Position numbers and translations under genes: made by a program. The notes beneath the pieces are model-generated. The model was not told the DNA's origin. It ran no database searches and worked only from the letters and a program-made list of their open reading frames with translations. From an uncultured Clostridia bacterium (lineage in GTDB: Bacteria > Bacillota > Clostridia > Christensenellales > Aristaeellaceae), in assembly GCA_934636105.1 (NCBI GenBank), contig CAKTZR010000012.1:1-64000 (forward strand): DNA of 64,000 nucleotides, given 5' to 3'. Shown piece after piece: positions 35,243-43,944 of this stretch. The first letter of the stretch is position 1, and the number at the start of each line of letters is the position of its first letter.

Positions 35243-35917
35243 TTAATACCCCGTCGCTTCCTCGTTCTTGACCAGCTTGACAATGCGGCTCGTACCCAGT
35301 CTCGTTGCGCCCAGCTCGATGAACTTGTACGCGTCGTCCAGCGAGGCGATGCCTCCCGCCGCCTTGATACCCTTGCCCGGCTTCATGTGCGCCTTCATCA
35401 GCGCCACGTCGTCAAACGTCGCGCCCGTGGTGGAGAAGCCCGTCGAAGTCTTGATGAAATCCGCGTCGGATTTCGAAACGATATCGCACATGCGAATCTT
35501 TTCATCTTCGGTCAGCAGGCAGGTTTCGATGATAACCTTGAGCGTGTGTCCCGCGCAGGCCGCCTTGACCGCGTTGATTTCGGCAAGCACTTCGTCGTCG
35601 CGCCCATCCTTGAGCATACCGATGTTGATGACCATGTCCACCTCGTCCGCACCGTTTTTCACCGCGTCGGCCGCTTCGAAGACCTTCGCTTCCGTCGTGG
35701 AATAGCCCGTCGGGAAGCCGATGACCGTACACACGCCCACCTTGTCCGCCCGATCCTGCATGTAGGCCTTGCAGCGCGCCACATAGCTGGCCGGGATGCA
35801 CACCGTCGCCGTGTGATACTTCATCGCGTCGTCGCAAATTTCCTTAATCTGCGCCCAGGTCGATTCGGGCTTGAGCAGCGTGTGATCCACCATTGCGAGC
35901 ATTTTGCCAAGTTCCAT
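35243..35917 (-). CDS. deoC: Deoxyribose-phosphate aldolase
   Basis: A 224-residue DeoC, class I aldolase that splits 2-deoxyribose 5-phosphate to acetaldehyde and glyceraldehyde 3-phosphate. MVDHTLLKPESTWAQI at the start, VIGFPTGYS, VDMVINIGMLKDG, LKVIIETCLLT, ADFIKTSTGF (Schiff-base lysine in FIKTSTGF) and IKAAGGI are all present. The ATG at 35917 gives better spacing to GGAGG than one two codons earlier. Stands alone with a TTGCCC-17-TATAAT promoter. Confidence 0.96.
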   Translation of the reverse strand: MELGKMLAMVDHTLLKPESTWAQIKEICDDAMKYHTATVCIPASYVARCKAYMQDRADKVGVCTVIGFPTGYSTTEAKVFEAADAVKNGADEVDMVINIGMLKDGRDDEVLAEINAVKAACAGHTLKVIIETCLLTEDEKIRMCDIVSKSDADFIKTSTGFSTTGATFDDVALMKAHMKPGKGIKAAGGIASLDDAYKFIELGATRLGTSRIVKLVKNEEATGY

Positions 35918-35948
35918 ATTCATTCCTCCTGCGTTCTCGTTTTTCTTT

Positions 35949-35977
35949 ATTATACGCTATGTGCGGTTTCGGGGCAA
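35949..35977 (-). promoter_or_regulatory. Promoter of deoC
   Basis: Minus-strand TTGCCC (35972-35977), 17-base spacer, TATAAT (35949-35954). Confidence 0.7.
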
Positions 35978-36053
35978 GCGCCTGTTTGGCTCTTTCTTTT
36001 TTTCCAAATCGGGCGTATACTGATGTCATATGAACAAAACGGGAGGTTTTTTG

Positions 36054-36869
36054 ATGATAATCGGCATGCGCGGCCACGATTTCGGCCGCATGGAACCCCG
36101 CGCGCTGGCACAGGCGATTCGCGAAGCCGGGTTTGAGGCTACCCAGCTTGCTTTCACCAAGGCGTTTCCCGCGCCCGCCGAGCAGTATATGACGCATGAC
36201 GCGCTTCTCGAAATCCGCGATGCGTTTGCCGGGCTGGCTCTGCCCGTGATGGGCTGCTATGTCAGCGCAAGCGACCGCAATCCCGATGCGCTGGCCGAAG
36301 CGAAGGCGCGTTTCAAGCGTTCGCTGTCCGCCAGCGTCATGCTCGGCGCGGGCTGCGTCGGCACGGAGACAACGCATTTCACCTTTCCTGAATCCGAACG
36401 CGAAGCCGCCTATGCCCGCCTGCTGGATTTCACCCGCGAGGTCTGCGCACATGCGGAACAGGTACATGCGCTCGTGGGCATTGAGCCGGTCGCGCTGCAT
36501 ACGCTCAACACGCCGGAGCTGACCCGCCGCCTGATCGCGGACGTGAACAGTCCGAATCTGCGGATCATTCTGGATACGGCGAACCTCATCACCCCCGAAA
36601 CCGCCGCGCCCGAAGCCCAGATGGAAATTTTGGAGCGTGCGCTCTCCTGCTTCGGCCGGCGGGTCTGCGTGCTGCACGTCAAGGACGGTGTGTTTAACAG
36701 CGAGGGCCAGTGGGAAAACCGTCCGCTCGGTCAGGGCGTGATGGATTGGCCGCATCTGCTTCCCCGCCTGCGGGCACACAACGACGCGCTCTGCGCCCTG
36801 CGGGAGGGCGTTTTTCCCGGCATGGCAAAGGAAGAATGCCAAATCATGCACCGCTGGCTGAATCAATAA
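36054..36869 (+). CDS. Sugar phosphate isomerase/epimerase-like TIM barrel protein
   Basis: A 271-residue xylose isomerase-like TIM barrel (AP_endonuc_2) protein. Features: EAGFEATQLAFTKAFP, the LPVMGCYVSASDRN strand, VGTETTHFTFPESERE, ALVGIEPVALHTLNTPE with the metal-binding Glu, LRIILDTANLITPE with Asp, VCVLHVKDGVF with His, and a late Glu near ALREGVFPG. It probably isomerises or epimerises a sugar or inositol derivative. The ATG at 36054 follows GGGAGGTTTTTTG. Substrate unknown; no pathway partners next to it. Confidence 0.82.
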   Translation: MIIGMRGHDFGRMEPRALAQAIREAGFEATQLAFTKAFPAPAEQYMTHDALLEIRDAFAGLALPVMGCYVSASDRNPDALAEAKARFKRSLSASVMLGAGCVGTETTHFTFPESEREAAYARLLDFTREVCAHAEQVHALVGIEPVALHTLNTPELTRRLIADVNSPNLRIILDTANLITPETAAPEAQMEILERALSCFGRRVCVLHVKDGVFNSEGQWENRPLGQGVMDWPHLLPRLRAHNDALCALREGVFPGMAKEECQIMHRWLNQ

Positions 36870-36960
36870 GCGGCCTGAGGCCGCTCTCACTTCCGCCAGA
36901 GCTTGTAAGACTTCAAGGCTTTATTCACGCGGGCGGCCTTCTGCAATTTTCCATAAATGA

Positions 36961-36986
36961 AAAGGACTGCGCGCGCAGCCCTTTCT
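36961..36986. terminator. Convergent terminator between epimerase-like and GNAT genes
   Basis: AAAGGACTGCGC pairs with GCGCAGCCCTTT (one A-C mismatch) with T- and A-rich flanks on the two sides. Confidence 0.65.
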
Positions 36987-37580
36987 TTATGCCTGTTCGA
37001 TGATGCGAAGCGCTCCTTCTCTGACCTGGTCAAAGCGCAGAATCGACGGTTGATTGCGGACATGCGCCCCGATGTGCTTTTCCATCCACACCATGTCATA
37101 CCAGGTGTCAAACTTATAGCCGCACTGGTGGAACGCGCCGACCATGCGGTAGCCCATCTTTTCATGGAAACGCACGCTGTCCATCGTCAAATGCGCATCC
37201 GGCGCGCTCGGCACGGCAATGCAGGCTTCCACATTGGTCAGCCGCTGGAGCTTGAGAATTGCTTCCATCGCATCGTAAAGTTTCCGGCCCACGCCCATGC
37301 GCCGCACGTCCCGCTTGACGTAAACGCTCATCTCCACGCACCACTGATAGGCCGCGCGCGGATGGAACGCCCCTGCATAAGCATAACCGACGATTTCTCC
37401 GTCGTTTTCCGCGACCAGATACGGGAAGCTTTCCAGCGTGTGCGCGATACGCGCGGCAAACTCTGCCACACTCGGCACATCATATTCAAACGTAATCGCC
37501 GTCTCCCGTACATACGGCGCGTAGATATCCACCAGCGCCGCCGCATCCTCCGGCGCGGCCACGCGAAGCTGAACAGCCAT
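36987..37580 (-). CDS. GNAT N-acetyltransferase, phosphinothricin acetyltransferase-like
   Basis: A 197-residue GNAT enzyme. RVAAPEDAAALVDIYAPYVRETAITFEYDVPS is the usual N-terminus of the Pat/YncA branch; VAENDGEIVGYAYAGAFHPR and the acetyl-CoA loop RRMGVGRKLYDAM follow, then VRFHEKMGYRMVGAFHQCGYKFDTWYDMVWMEK. It would acetylate a small amine such as an amino acid analogue. ATG 37580 follows GGGAGGAGCACTTT. It begins 14 bases after the PIG-L gene ends, so the two may be one operon. Confidence 0.88.
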   Translation of the reverse strand: MAVQLRVAAPEDAAALVDIYAPYVRETAITFEYDVPSVAEFAARIAHTLESFPYLVAENDGEIVGYAYAGAFHPRAAYQWCVEMSVYVKRDVRRMGVGRKLYDAMEAILKLQRLTNVEACIAVPSAPDAHLTMDSVRFHEKMGYRMVGAFHQCGYKFDTWYDMVWMEKHIGAHVRNQPSILRFDQVREGALRIIEQA

Positions 37581-37594
37581 AAAGTGCTCCTCCC

Positions 37595-38758
37595 TCACTC
37601 CAGATTTTCAAAAAAGTCATCCTTTTCCACATCTTCCCCGACCGTCGAAAACGCCAAGCCGAATTTCGAGTTATCATACGGCCCGAAATCCTGCACATGG
37701 TAATCCGTCCGCTGCTGGGAGATGTGGCATTCAAACGCCCGGCAGGCGATATCAAATGCGGTTTGCCCGCCAAACGCCGCCAGCGGCTTACGCCAATCCA
37801 TCTTCACCGGATTCTGCTCGTACAAATGGAGATACAGCTTTTTCACCTGCCACGGCTCGCTGTGCGCCATCTTCTCCTGATAGGTTTCGTCCGCCGCCAG
37901 CGCGATGGCCGCCTGCGCCGCATCCGCCGCCGCCCGGTGCGCGCCGTGGCCGTATTCGCCGTTCACGTCCTGCGTCACCACAACGTCCGGCCTGCACGCG
38001 CGATAGGCTTCGGCCACAAAGCGATACACGCTCTCCCGGCTCCATCCCTTCTGCTCGTACATGCCCTTGAGCGTCAGCTGATATTTATCCGGGAAATGCC
38101 CGATGATGGGATAGTTCTTCACGCCGCAGAGCCATAATCCGTCCAGTAGTTCCAGCCGCCGATACGGCATGGTCGGCACGAGGTAGGCCACCTGCACCTT
38201 TTTGCCCATTTCCCCGGCATAATAGGGAATCGTGCCGCCCAGAAACAGAATTTCGTCGTCCGGATGCGCCGCCAGCGCCAGCAAATCCGCTTTTTCCAGC
38301 GGCGCTTCCCATTGCTGCACCCAGTCCGGCGCGTCGCCCTCGCCGAAGACGTGCAGCTCTGCGATGAACAGCCGTCCCTTTCCATCCTTCGGGCGGATAC
38401 GCACGGTGCTTGCGCCCGCATCCAGCGCTGCATATTCCGCCAAAAACGCGCCGTCCCGCTCGGCGACGGTCTGCCACGAGCCGGATTCGTCCTGCGTCTG
38501 CACCTCGAACGCCGTCGCGTTGTCATAAAACTGCACGTACACGCCGCCGATGGTTTCCCCCGCCTCAATCTGCACATACGCATAGCTGTTCGACGAGGAA
38601 TCCCAATGCGTGCGATAATCGCCGTCCGTCATGCGTTCCAGCGTCTTTTTGCCCACGCTGGTCAGCGCGCATTGATCCGTAATCTCCGCCGCCGTCTGCG
38701 CAAACGCCGCAGGCGCAAGCAGCATCAGCGCCGCCAACACGAAAAACAACCGTTTCAT
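37595..38758 (-). CDS. Secreted PIG-L family deacetylase with N-terminal discoidin-like domain
   Basis: A 387-residue protein: signal peptide 1-20 (PAAFA-QT), a beta-sandwich domain of about 115 residues (DGDYRTHWDSSSNSYAYVQIEAGETIGGVYVQF, F5/8 type C-like), then a PIG-L/LmbE deacetylase domain with AHPDDEILFLGGTIPYY (Zn ligands His-Asp-Asp near 164) and NGEYGHGAHRAAADAA as the third ligand region. PIG-L enzymes remove acetyl from N-acetylglucosaminyl substrates; here it would act outside the membrane, perhaps on cell-wall or host glycans. GGAGGCAAAAGG-like site before the ATG. Confidence 0.87.
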   Translation of the reverse strand: MKRLFFVLAALMLLAPAAFAQTAAEITDQCALTSVGKKTLERMTDGDYRTHWDSSSNSYAYVQIEAGETIGGVYVQFYDNATAFEVQTQDESGSWQTVAERDGAFLAEYAALDAGASTVRIRPKDGKGRLFIAELHVFGEGDAPDWVQQWEAPLEKADLLALAAHPDDEILFLGGTIPYYAGEMGKKVQVAYLVPTMPYRRLELLDGLWLCGVKNYPIIGHFPDKYQLTLKGMYEQKGWSRESVYRFVAEAYRACRPDVVVTQDVNGEYGHGAHRAAADAAQAAIALAADETYQEKMAHSEPWQVKKLYLHLYEQNPVKMDWRKPLAAFGGQTAFDIACRAFECHISQQRTDYHVQDFGPYDNSKFGLAFSTVGEDVEKDDFFENLE

Positions 38759-38828
38759 CCTTTTGCCTCCGCTTTTTTCCTTCGCGCATCATCATACCAC
38801 ATTTTCCCCACAAAATAAAGTTTGTCCC

Positions 38829-38858
38829 TTGCCCTTGGCCATGGGCGGATGCTATAAT
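38829..38858 (+). promoter_or_regulatory. Promoter of the phosphofructokinase gene
   Basis: TTGCCC (38829-38834), 18-base spacer, TATAAT (38853-38858). Confidence 0.65.
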
Positions 38859-38899
38859 GGGCAGGATGGTTTGAACGAATCCGGAAAAAAGGAATAAAT

Positions 38900-40150
38900 T
38901 TGGAAAGCGAGCGATTAACAAGCATGGGCATCAACGCGATTGTCGGCCAGAGCGGCGGCCCCACCTGTGTCATCAATGCCAGTCTCGCGGGCGTTTTCAG
39001 CGCCTGCCGGAAGCATGGCGTTCAAAAGGTTTACGGCATGCGCCACGGCGTGCAGGGCCTGCTCAAGGATGAAGTGATCGACCTGACGGAAGCGCTCGAC
39101 GCGCCGGGGCAGCTGACCCTGCTGCGCCATACGCCCGCTTCGTATCTGGGCAGCTGCCGCTACAAACTGCCGGAAAGCGGCCAGATGGAAGCGGTCTATC
39201 AGGCGATTTTCGACGCGCTGCATCGTTATGATATCGGCTATTTCTTCTATATCGGCGGCAACGACAGCATGGATACCATCCTCAAGCTGAGCGACTACGC
39301 CGCCAAAATCGGCAGCGATATCCGCTTTATCGGCGTACCCAAGACGATCGACAACGATCTGACCCACACCGACCACACGCCGGGCTATGGCTCGGCGGCA
39401 AAATACATCGGCACGACGATCAAGGAACTGGTGCGCGATTCCACGATTTACGACCTCAAATCCGTAACCGTCGTGGAAATCATGGGCCGCAACGCGGGCT
39501 GGCTGACCGCCGCCGCCGCACTCGCGGAGGATGACGACTGCGAGGGCGCAGCGATGATCTGCCTGCCGGAGGTGCCGTTTGATCCGGAACACTTCATCGC
39601 CCGCGTAGACGCGCTTCAGCAGCAAACGCCGTCGCTGGTCGTCGCGGTTTCCGAGGGCGTGCGCACGGCGGAGGGGCGCTATGTCTGCGAGCTGGCGCAC
39701 AACCCCGTCAATGTCGATGCGTTCGGCCACACCTATCTGGGCGGCACGGCGCATTATCTGTCCGGTCTCATCGCCGCGCGGCTGCACAGCAAGACCCGCG
39801 CCGTCGAGCTTTCCACCCTCCAGCGGTGCGCCGCGCACGTCGCCAGCGAAACGGACGTCTCCGAAGCTTTTGACGTGGGTGCTTTCGCGGTGGATGCGGC
39901 GTTCGAAGGCAAAACCGGCATGATGGCCGCGCTCAAGCGCGTGAGCGACGCGCCCTATGTCTGCGGCTTTGAGCTGCACGATATCCACGACATCGCCAAT
40001 CTGGAAAAGAAAATTCCGCTTGACTGGATCGACGCGGCGCATTACCGCCTTCGTGAGCCGTTCTTGACCTATGCCCGCCCGCTGATCGCGCAGGAGGTCA
40101 AGCCGGAGTACCAAAAGGGACTGCCGAGGCATTTGAGGCTGAAGCGATAA
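38900..40150 (+). CDS. 6-phosphofructokinase, pyrophosphate-dependent type
   Basis: A 416-residue phosphofructokinase phosphorylating fructose 6-phosphate in glycolysis. GQSGGPTCVINASLAGVF at the N-terminus, IGGNDSMDT, PKTIDNDL, EIMGRNAGWLTAAAAL and the C-terminal KPEYQKGLPRHL fit the long clade. The lysine in PKTIDND (ATP enzymes have PGTIDND) and the residue pattern in GGNDS point to pyrophosphate as phosphate donor. The TTG at 38900 has AAAAAAGGA six bases upstream; an ATG at 38924 is a fair alternative and matches the N-terminus of relatives. Terminator at 40155-40196. Confidence 0.92.
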   Translation: MESERLTSMGINAIVGQSGGPTCVINASLAGVFSACRKHGVQKVYGMRHGVQGLLKDEVIDLTEALDAPGQLTLLRHTPASYLGSCRYKLPESGQMEAVYQAIFDALHRYDIGYFFYIGGNDSMDTILKLSDYAAKIGSDIRFIGVPKTIDNDLTHTDHTPGYGSAAKYIGTTIKELVRDSTIYDLKSVTVVEIMGRNAGWLTAAAALAEDDDCEGAAMICLPEVPFDPEHFIARVDALQQQTPSLVVAVSEGVRTAEGRYVCELAHNPVNVDAFGHTYLGGTAHYLSGLIAARLHSKTRAVELSTLQRCAAHVASETDVSEAFDVGAFAVDAAFEGKTGMMAALKRVSDAPYVCGFELHDIHDIANLEKKIPLDWIDAAHYRLREPFLTYARPLIAQEVKPEYQKGLPRHLRLKR

Positions 40151-40154
40151 AGCA

Positions 40155-40196
40155 ATAGGCACGAGCGCTTTTCACACACCCGTGCCTTTCTTTTTC
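40155..40196. terminator. Convergent terminator after the phosphofructokinase gene
   Basis: AGGCACG pairs with CGTGCCT over a 16-base loop, followed by TTCTTTTTC. It also lies just past the end of the minus-strand glycan operon. Confidence 0.65.
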
Positions 40197-40213
40197 ACTT
40201 TTTTGGGGAAAAA

Positions 40214-40984
40214 TCAGCAATCCTTTCCGTAAACCTCAATCTGCCGAAGCGCCGGGAATGCGGAGGGATTGTCGCACTTGATGAGCTTGTCCAGCGTCAG
40301 CGTGCGCACGCGATGCCTGCCCAGCTCCACGCGCTGCGCGCCGTCCTTTCCTTCCAGCGGGAAGGTTTTGGCAAAGCCGTCGTCCAGCGTCACCGTGCCG
40401 GAAATCCAATACGCGTCGTGCGGGAAATCCGCGCGCAGATACAGCGTCAGCGCGTCGATCTCCACCTCGCGGCCAAAGTCGAGCGTCAGCTTCGCGTCCG
40501 TCCGCGCGCCGATGCCCCAGCTGCCGAACGGCCATTCGCCGTGGCCGCAGGCGATGTGTTCGCCGTCGATGACGTTGCGCGCCGCAAAGCCGCTTTCGTT
40601 GCGCGTCTCCACGTTCGCCGTCGCGTGCGGATAGGCCGCGACCTCGCCGCGCTGATCCGCCGGGTTTTCCGCCAGATTGCGGTATTCATTGTTTCCGTCC
40701 GGCTTGATGGAAATCAGGTGCATCTCGCCCGCAAACGCCGTCGGCGGATAGACCGCCAACCCGTCGCCTGCCAGCGGCGGCCGATAGACGAACGCCTTCT
40801 TGGGCAGATAGACGCGCGCGGGCTTCACCTGCTGATCGACCTGCACGACGGCGCGTTCGCTCTCCGACGTGAAACGAATCTCGTCGCCCACCGCATATGC
40901 GCCGCGATAGAGCAGCGCGGCTTCGCCTTCTCCCCGCGTCTCGGCAAGTTTTTCGCCGCCGCGCCAAATTTCAATGCTGTACAT
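40214..40984 (-). CDS. Beta-rich protein of the GH88 operon, unknown function
   Basis: A 256-residue protein without signal peptide. The first 90 residues (MYSIEIWRGGEKLAETRGEGEA...) look like a small beta-sandwich, and the rest has discoidin-like features (NVIDGEHIACGHGEWPFGSWGIGARTDAKLTLDFGREVEIDALTLYLR). Such proteins often accompany unsaturated glucuronyl hydrolases and may bind or process uronate-containing oligosaccharides in the cytosol. It starts six bases after the GH88 gene stops and ends the operon. No catalytic motif seen. Confidence 0.7.
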   Translation of the reverse strand: MYSIEIWRGGEKLAETRGEGEAALLYRGAYAVGDEIRFTSESERAVVQVDQQVKPARVYLPKKAFVYRPPLAGDGLAVYPPTAFAGEMHLISIKPDGNNEYRNLAENPADQRGEVAAYPHATANVETRNESGFAARNVIDGEHIACGHGEWPFGSWGIGARTDAKLTLDFGREVEIDALTLYLRADFPHDAYWISGTVTLDDGFAKTFPLEGKDGAQRVELGRHRVRTLTLDKLIKCDNPSAFPALRQIEVYGKDC

Positions 40985-40990
40985 TGCGTC

Positions 40991-42118
40991 TCACTTTCTG
41001 GCCATCCACAGCCGCGCATCCGTGCCGCGCAGCTTGCAGAGCGCTTCAATGAAGAAATAGTCGCCGTAAAGGATGTTGACATGGCGACCCGCGCCGTCGT
41101 TGTGATAGCTGGCCGTGCACTTCTGCAAAATGCCCATGTTGCCGTCCGTCCAATCCGCGCAGAGGGTGTCGAGCGCCCTGAGCAGCTTCATCGCCGCCGC
41201 GCGATAGGTCTCGGCCTCCTCGCCGCCGACGACGTTCGCCAGCTCCAGCAGGCCGCAGGCCGCGCACGCGCCCGCAATGTTATCGATGCGCTCCTCATCC
41301 TTGGGCTGGCGGAAATCGCAGTCCGTCAGGCCGTCCTCGCGGATGTTGGCGATGAAATACTTCGCGCATTTGCGCGCCACGTCGATATACTTGCTGTCGC
41401 CCGTGTTGATGCCGCTGAGCGTGAATCCATACAGCGCCCACGCCTGCCCGCGGCTCCAGCTTGAGCCGGGCGCATAACCCTGTCCGCCGGGCTTGTCAAG
41501 CGCCTTGCCCGTTCTGGGGTCGAAAACGACGATGTGGTTGCTGCTGCCGTCCTCGCGGATGAACTCGCGGATGGTCGTATCCGCGTGGATGCGTGCGATG
41601 GCTTCAAAGCGCGGGTCCTTGGTCTGCTCGCCCGCCCAGTAGAGCAGGCTCAAATTCATCATGCAGTCGATGATGGCATAGCCCGTGCGATCCTCGCCCG
41701 GCCACGCGCGAATGAAACCTGCCGGATTGAAGCGTCCGGCCAGCAGCGTGGCCGCATGCAGCGTGTCGGCGTGCGCCTGCGCGTCGCCGAGCAGCCTGTC
41801 ATGCGCGCCCGTGGAAAGCAGATACATGAAGCCCACGTCATGGTTGAGCAGCATGAACGAACGCAGCTCGTCCGTCAGCAGCTTCTCCACGCGAAGCGCT
41901 TCGTCCTTGTAAACGTCTTTACCCGTCGCGGCGTAGAGCTGCCACATCATGCCCGGCCAGAAGCCGCCCGTCCACCAGCTGTTGCCGTCAAACGGCGCGG
42001 GGGTGTAGCCATCCTTCTGCCCCATGTAAGGGATGATACCCTGCTCGGCCGCGCGCTTTGCGCCGCGCTCCAGCTTTTCACAGGCGCGCGCAAAGGCCTC
42101 GTCAATCCATTTTTCCAT
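40991..42118 (-). CDS. GH88 family unsaturated glucuronyl hydrolase
   Basis: A 375-residue (alpha/alpha)6-barrel hydrolase of family GH88. The two catalytic-site aspartates known from the Bacillus enzyme fall in NHDVGFMYLLSTGA (about residue 95) and AIIDCMMNLSLLYWA (about 150). WSRGQAWALYGF and ARKCAKYFIANIREDGL are family stretches. It removes the 4,5-unsaturated uronic acid left by polysaccharide lyases from oligosaccharide ends. No signal peptide, so it acts in the cytosol on imported oligosaccharides. Overlaps the DUF2264 gene by 17 bases. Confidence 0.93.
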   Translation of the reverse strand: MEKWIDEAFARACEKLERGAKRAAEQGIIPYMGQKDGYTPAPFDGNSWWTGGFWPGMMWQLYAATGKDVYKDEALRVEKLLTDELRSFMLLNHDVGFMYLLSTGAHDRLLGDAQAHADTLHAATLLAGRFNPAGFIRAWPGEDRTGYAIIDCMMNLSLLYWAGEQTKDPRFEAIARIHADTTIREFIREDGSSNHIVVFDPRTGKALDKPGGQGYAPGSSWSRGQAWALYGFTLSGINTGDSKYIDVARKCAKYFIANIREDGLTDCDFRQPKDEERIDNIAGACAACGLLELANVVGGEEAETYRAAAMKLLRALDTLCADWTDGNMGILQKCTASYHNDGAGRHVNILYGDYFFIEALCKLRGTDARLWMARK

Positions 42119-43922
42119 ATGTCAAAACCTCCGTCGGGGGATTTGTCCATGCGTCGCGGCCCGCTGTCTTCGTGCCGAAAACGGCGCTGACCAGCACGGT
42201 TTCGCCCGGGCCGATCTTGGCCGTCAGGGTCGGAATCAGCGTGCGCGGGGCCATCAAATTGGTGTTCGGTTCGGGCATGACGTTCTGCTGGCCGTCGTAG
42301 CCGCGCAGATTCACCACGCCGCTCACGCCCCACGGCGCGATCACCGCCGCGCGGCCGTTTTCGCAGACTTCCTCCGGCGTGCGCGCATGCTGGGCATAGA
42401 TCACGCTGCCGTCGCACCCGTCGCGGGAGATGGCATAGCCGCCCTCCGCCGCGTACAGCCCGCGGTCGCTGGTGATGTGGTGAATGCGCACATGCCATTC
42501 GCCGAACGGGCGCAGCTCGGTCTTCACCGTCACGCCCGCGAACGGGTGCCAGGTGGACATCACGCAGTCCGGTTTGATTTCGTATTCGTCGCAGCCATAG
42601 CGCGGGTGCCACGTGTCGCCGTCCTCGCTGAAGGCGAGCATGTTGTCAAACGCGCCGTCCTTGAGCAGCTTCTGCGCCTTGCTGACGCTGAAGCCGAACA
42701 CGCTGGAATAGACGAATTTTTCGTACTTGGCTTCGTCGTGGCTGTGCTCGTGTGCGCGGTTGCCCGCCACAAACGCCATCACATGACTCTTGTCGTCGCT
42801 GCGCGTGACCAGCATGCGCATATGCGGCTGGAGCGCCAGCTTCGGCGTGTCGATTTCCTGCTCCTCGGCCTGCCAGAACGGATGCTCCTCTGGCAGGGCG
42901 AGACAGGCGAACGCCTTCATCGCCCAATACGGCGAGCCGGGCGCGTTGTATCCCTCCGCCATCAGCAGGCTGGGATAGCCGTAGCCGATGGTCAGCACGC
43001 CGTCTCGGGTGAAAATCGGCTTGGCAAACCACTTGCGCATGTTGCCCAGCAGCAGGTGCTTCATCTGGCCGTAATTCACCTGTTCCGTCTCGGCCTCGAC
43101 CAGCGCCAGCGCGGCGTAAAACGCGCCCTGCGCGAAGCGGTAGGTCAGGCTGCGGCCATAGGCCAGCGCTTCGCCGCTTCTGTCAAACCAGCAGGCAAAA
43201 TCGGCGGCCATCTTCTTGCCGCGCTCGATATATTCACGGCTGCGCTCCGGGTCGCGCTCGCCCATGACCTTCGCATAGACCAGCCCATAGAAATGGAACG
43301 CCCACATGGTGTAATACTCGCGCTGGTTGAAATAATCGAAATACCAGCCGTCGCCCTCGTAGTGCTCCTCGATCATGGCGAAGTCCTTCCGCATGCGCTC
43401 CTCGTCGTGCGGCACGCCGCAGACGATGAAGCCCATGTTCACCAGCACGCGGAAGAACGTCCAGTTGTTCTTGGGCATATCGTGATGGTTAATCTGGTCG
43501 AGCCACGCGTGCAGCTGCTCCTGCGTCTTTTCCGGCAGATCGAAGAAGAATTCCTTCGGAGCCAGCGCCATGCCCATGCCGAACACGGCCATTTCAACCA
43601 ATCGCTGGTCGTAATCGACGACTTCGCCCCAGTATTCCGGGTTTTCGGGATCGACGCCCGCGATGATGCCCTCGCGCCACGCTTCCCACAGCGGCTTCAC
43701 GCACTCGCAATGCCCTGCGAGCATCGGCACAATCGCCCACAGCGGACGCGCGAACGCTTCCATCTGCGCGATTTCATCCGGATACACCGCGCCGGTGTCG
43801 CCCAGATGCAGCCGCGCTTTATTCGGGCTGAGCAGCGGCAGCAGCGGCTCAATCAGCTGAACGGCGGCGCGCTCGACGTCCGCCCGCGAGCGCAGCGGGT
43901 TATCCTTGACACAGTTTCCCAT
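42102..43922 (-). CDS. DUF2264 domain-containing protein
   Basis: A 606-residue cytosolic protein. The first 350 residues are a helical (alpha/alpha-barrel-like) region typical of DUF2264 (KNNWTFFRVLVNMGFIVCG, DGWYFDYFNQREYYTMWAFHFYGLVYA, RFAQGAFYAALALVE); the C-terminal 200 are beta-rich. The arrangement resembles heparinase II/III-type lyases and other uronate-acting enzymes, and DUF2264 genes often sit in polysaccharide loci. It may cleave or trim a uronic-acid oligosaccharide; not proven. ATG 43922 follows GAAGGAGTGATCTTC. Confidence 0.88.
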   Translation of the reverse strand: MGNCVKDNPLRSRADVERAAVQLIEPLLPLLSPNKARLHLGDTGAVYPDEIAQMEAFARPLWAIVPMLAGHCECVKPLWEAWREGIIAGVDPENPEYWGEVVDYDQRLVEMAVFGMGMALAPKEFFFDLPEKTQEQLHAWLDQINHHDMPKNNWTFFRVLVNMGFIVCGVPHDEERMRKDFAMIEEHYEGDGWYFDYFNQREYYTMWAFHFYGLVYAKVMGERDPERSREYIERGKKMAADFACWFDRSGEALAYGRSLTYRFAQGAFYAALALVEAETEQVNYGQMKHLLLGNMRKWFAKPIFTRDGVLTIGYGYPSLLMAEGYNAPGSPYWAMKAFACLALPEEHPFWQAEEQEIDTPKLALQPHMRMLVTRSDDKSHVMAFVAGNRAHEHSHDEAKYEKFVYSSVFGFSVSKAQKLLKDGAFDNMLAFSEDGDTWHPRYGCDEYEIKPDCVMSTWHPFAGVTVKTELRPFGEWHVRIHHITSDRGLYAAEGGYAISRDGCDGSVIYAQHARTPEEVCENGRAAVIAPWGVSGVVNLRGYDGQQNVMPEPNTNLMAPRTLIPTLTAKIGPGETVLVSAVFGTKTAGRDAWTNPPTEVLTYGKMD

Positions 43923-43944
43923 GAAGATCACTCCTTCTTCTCCT

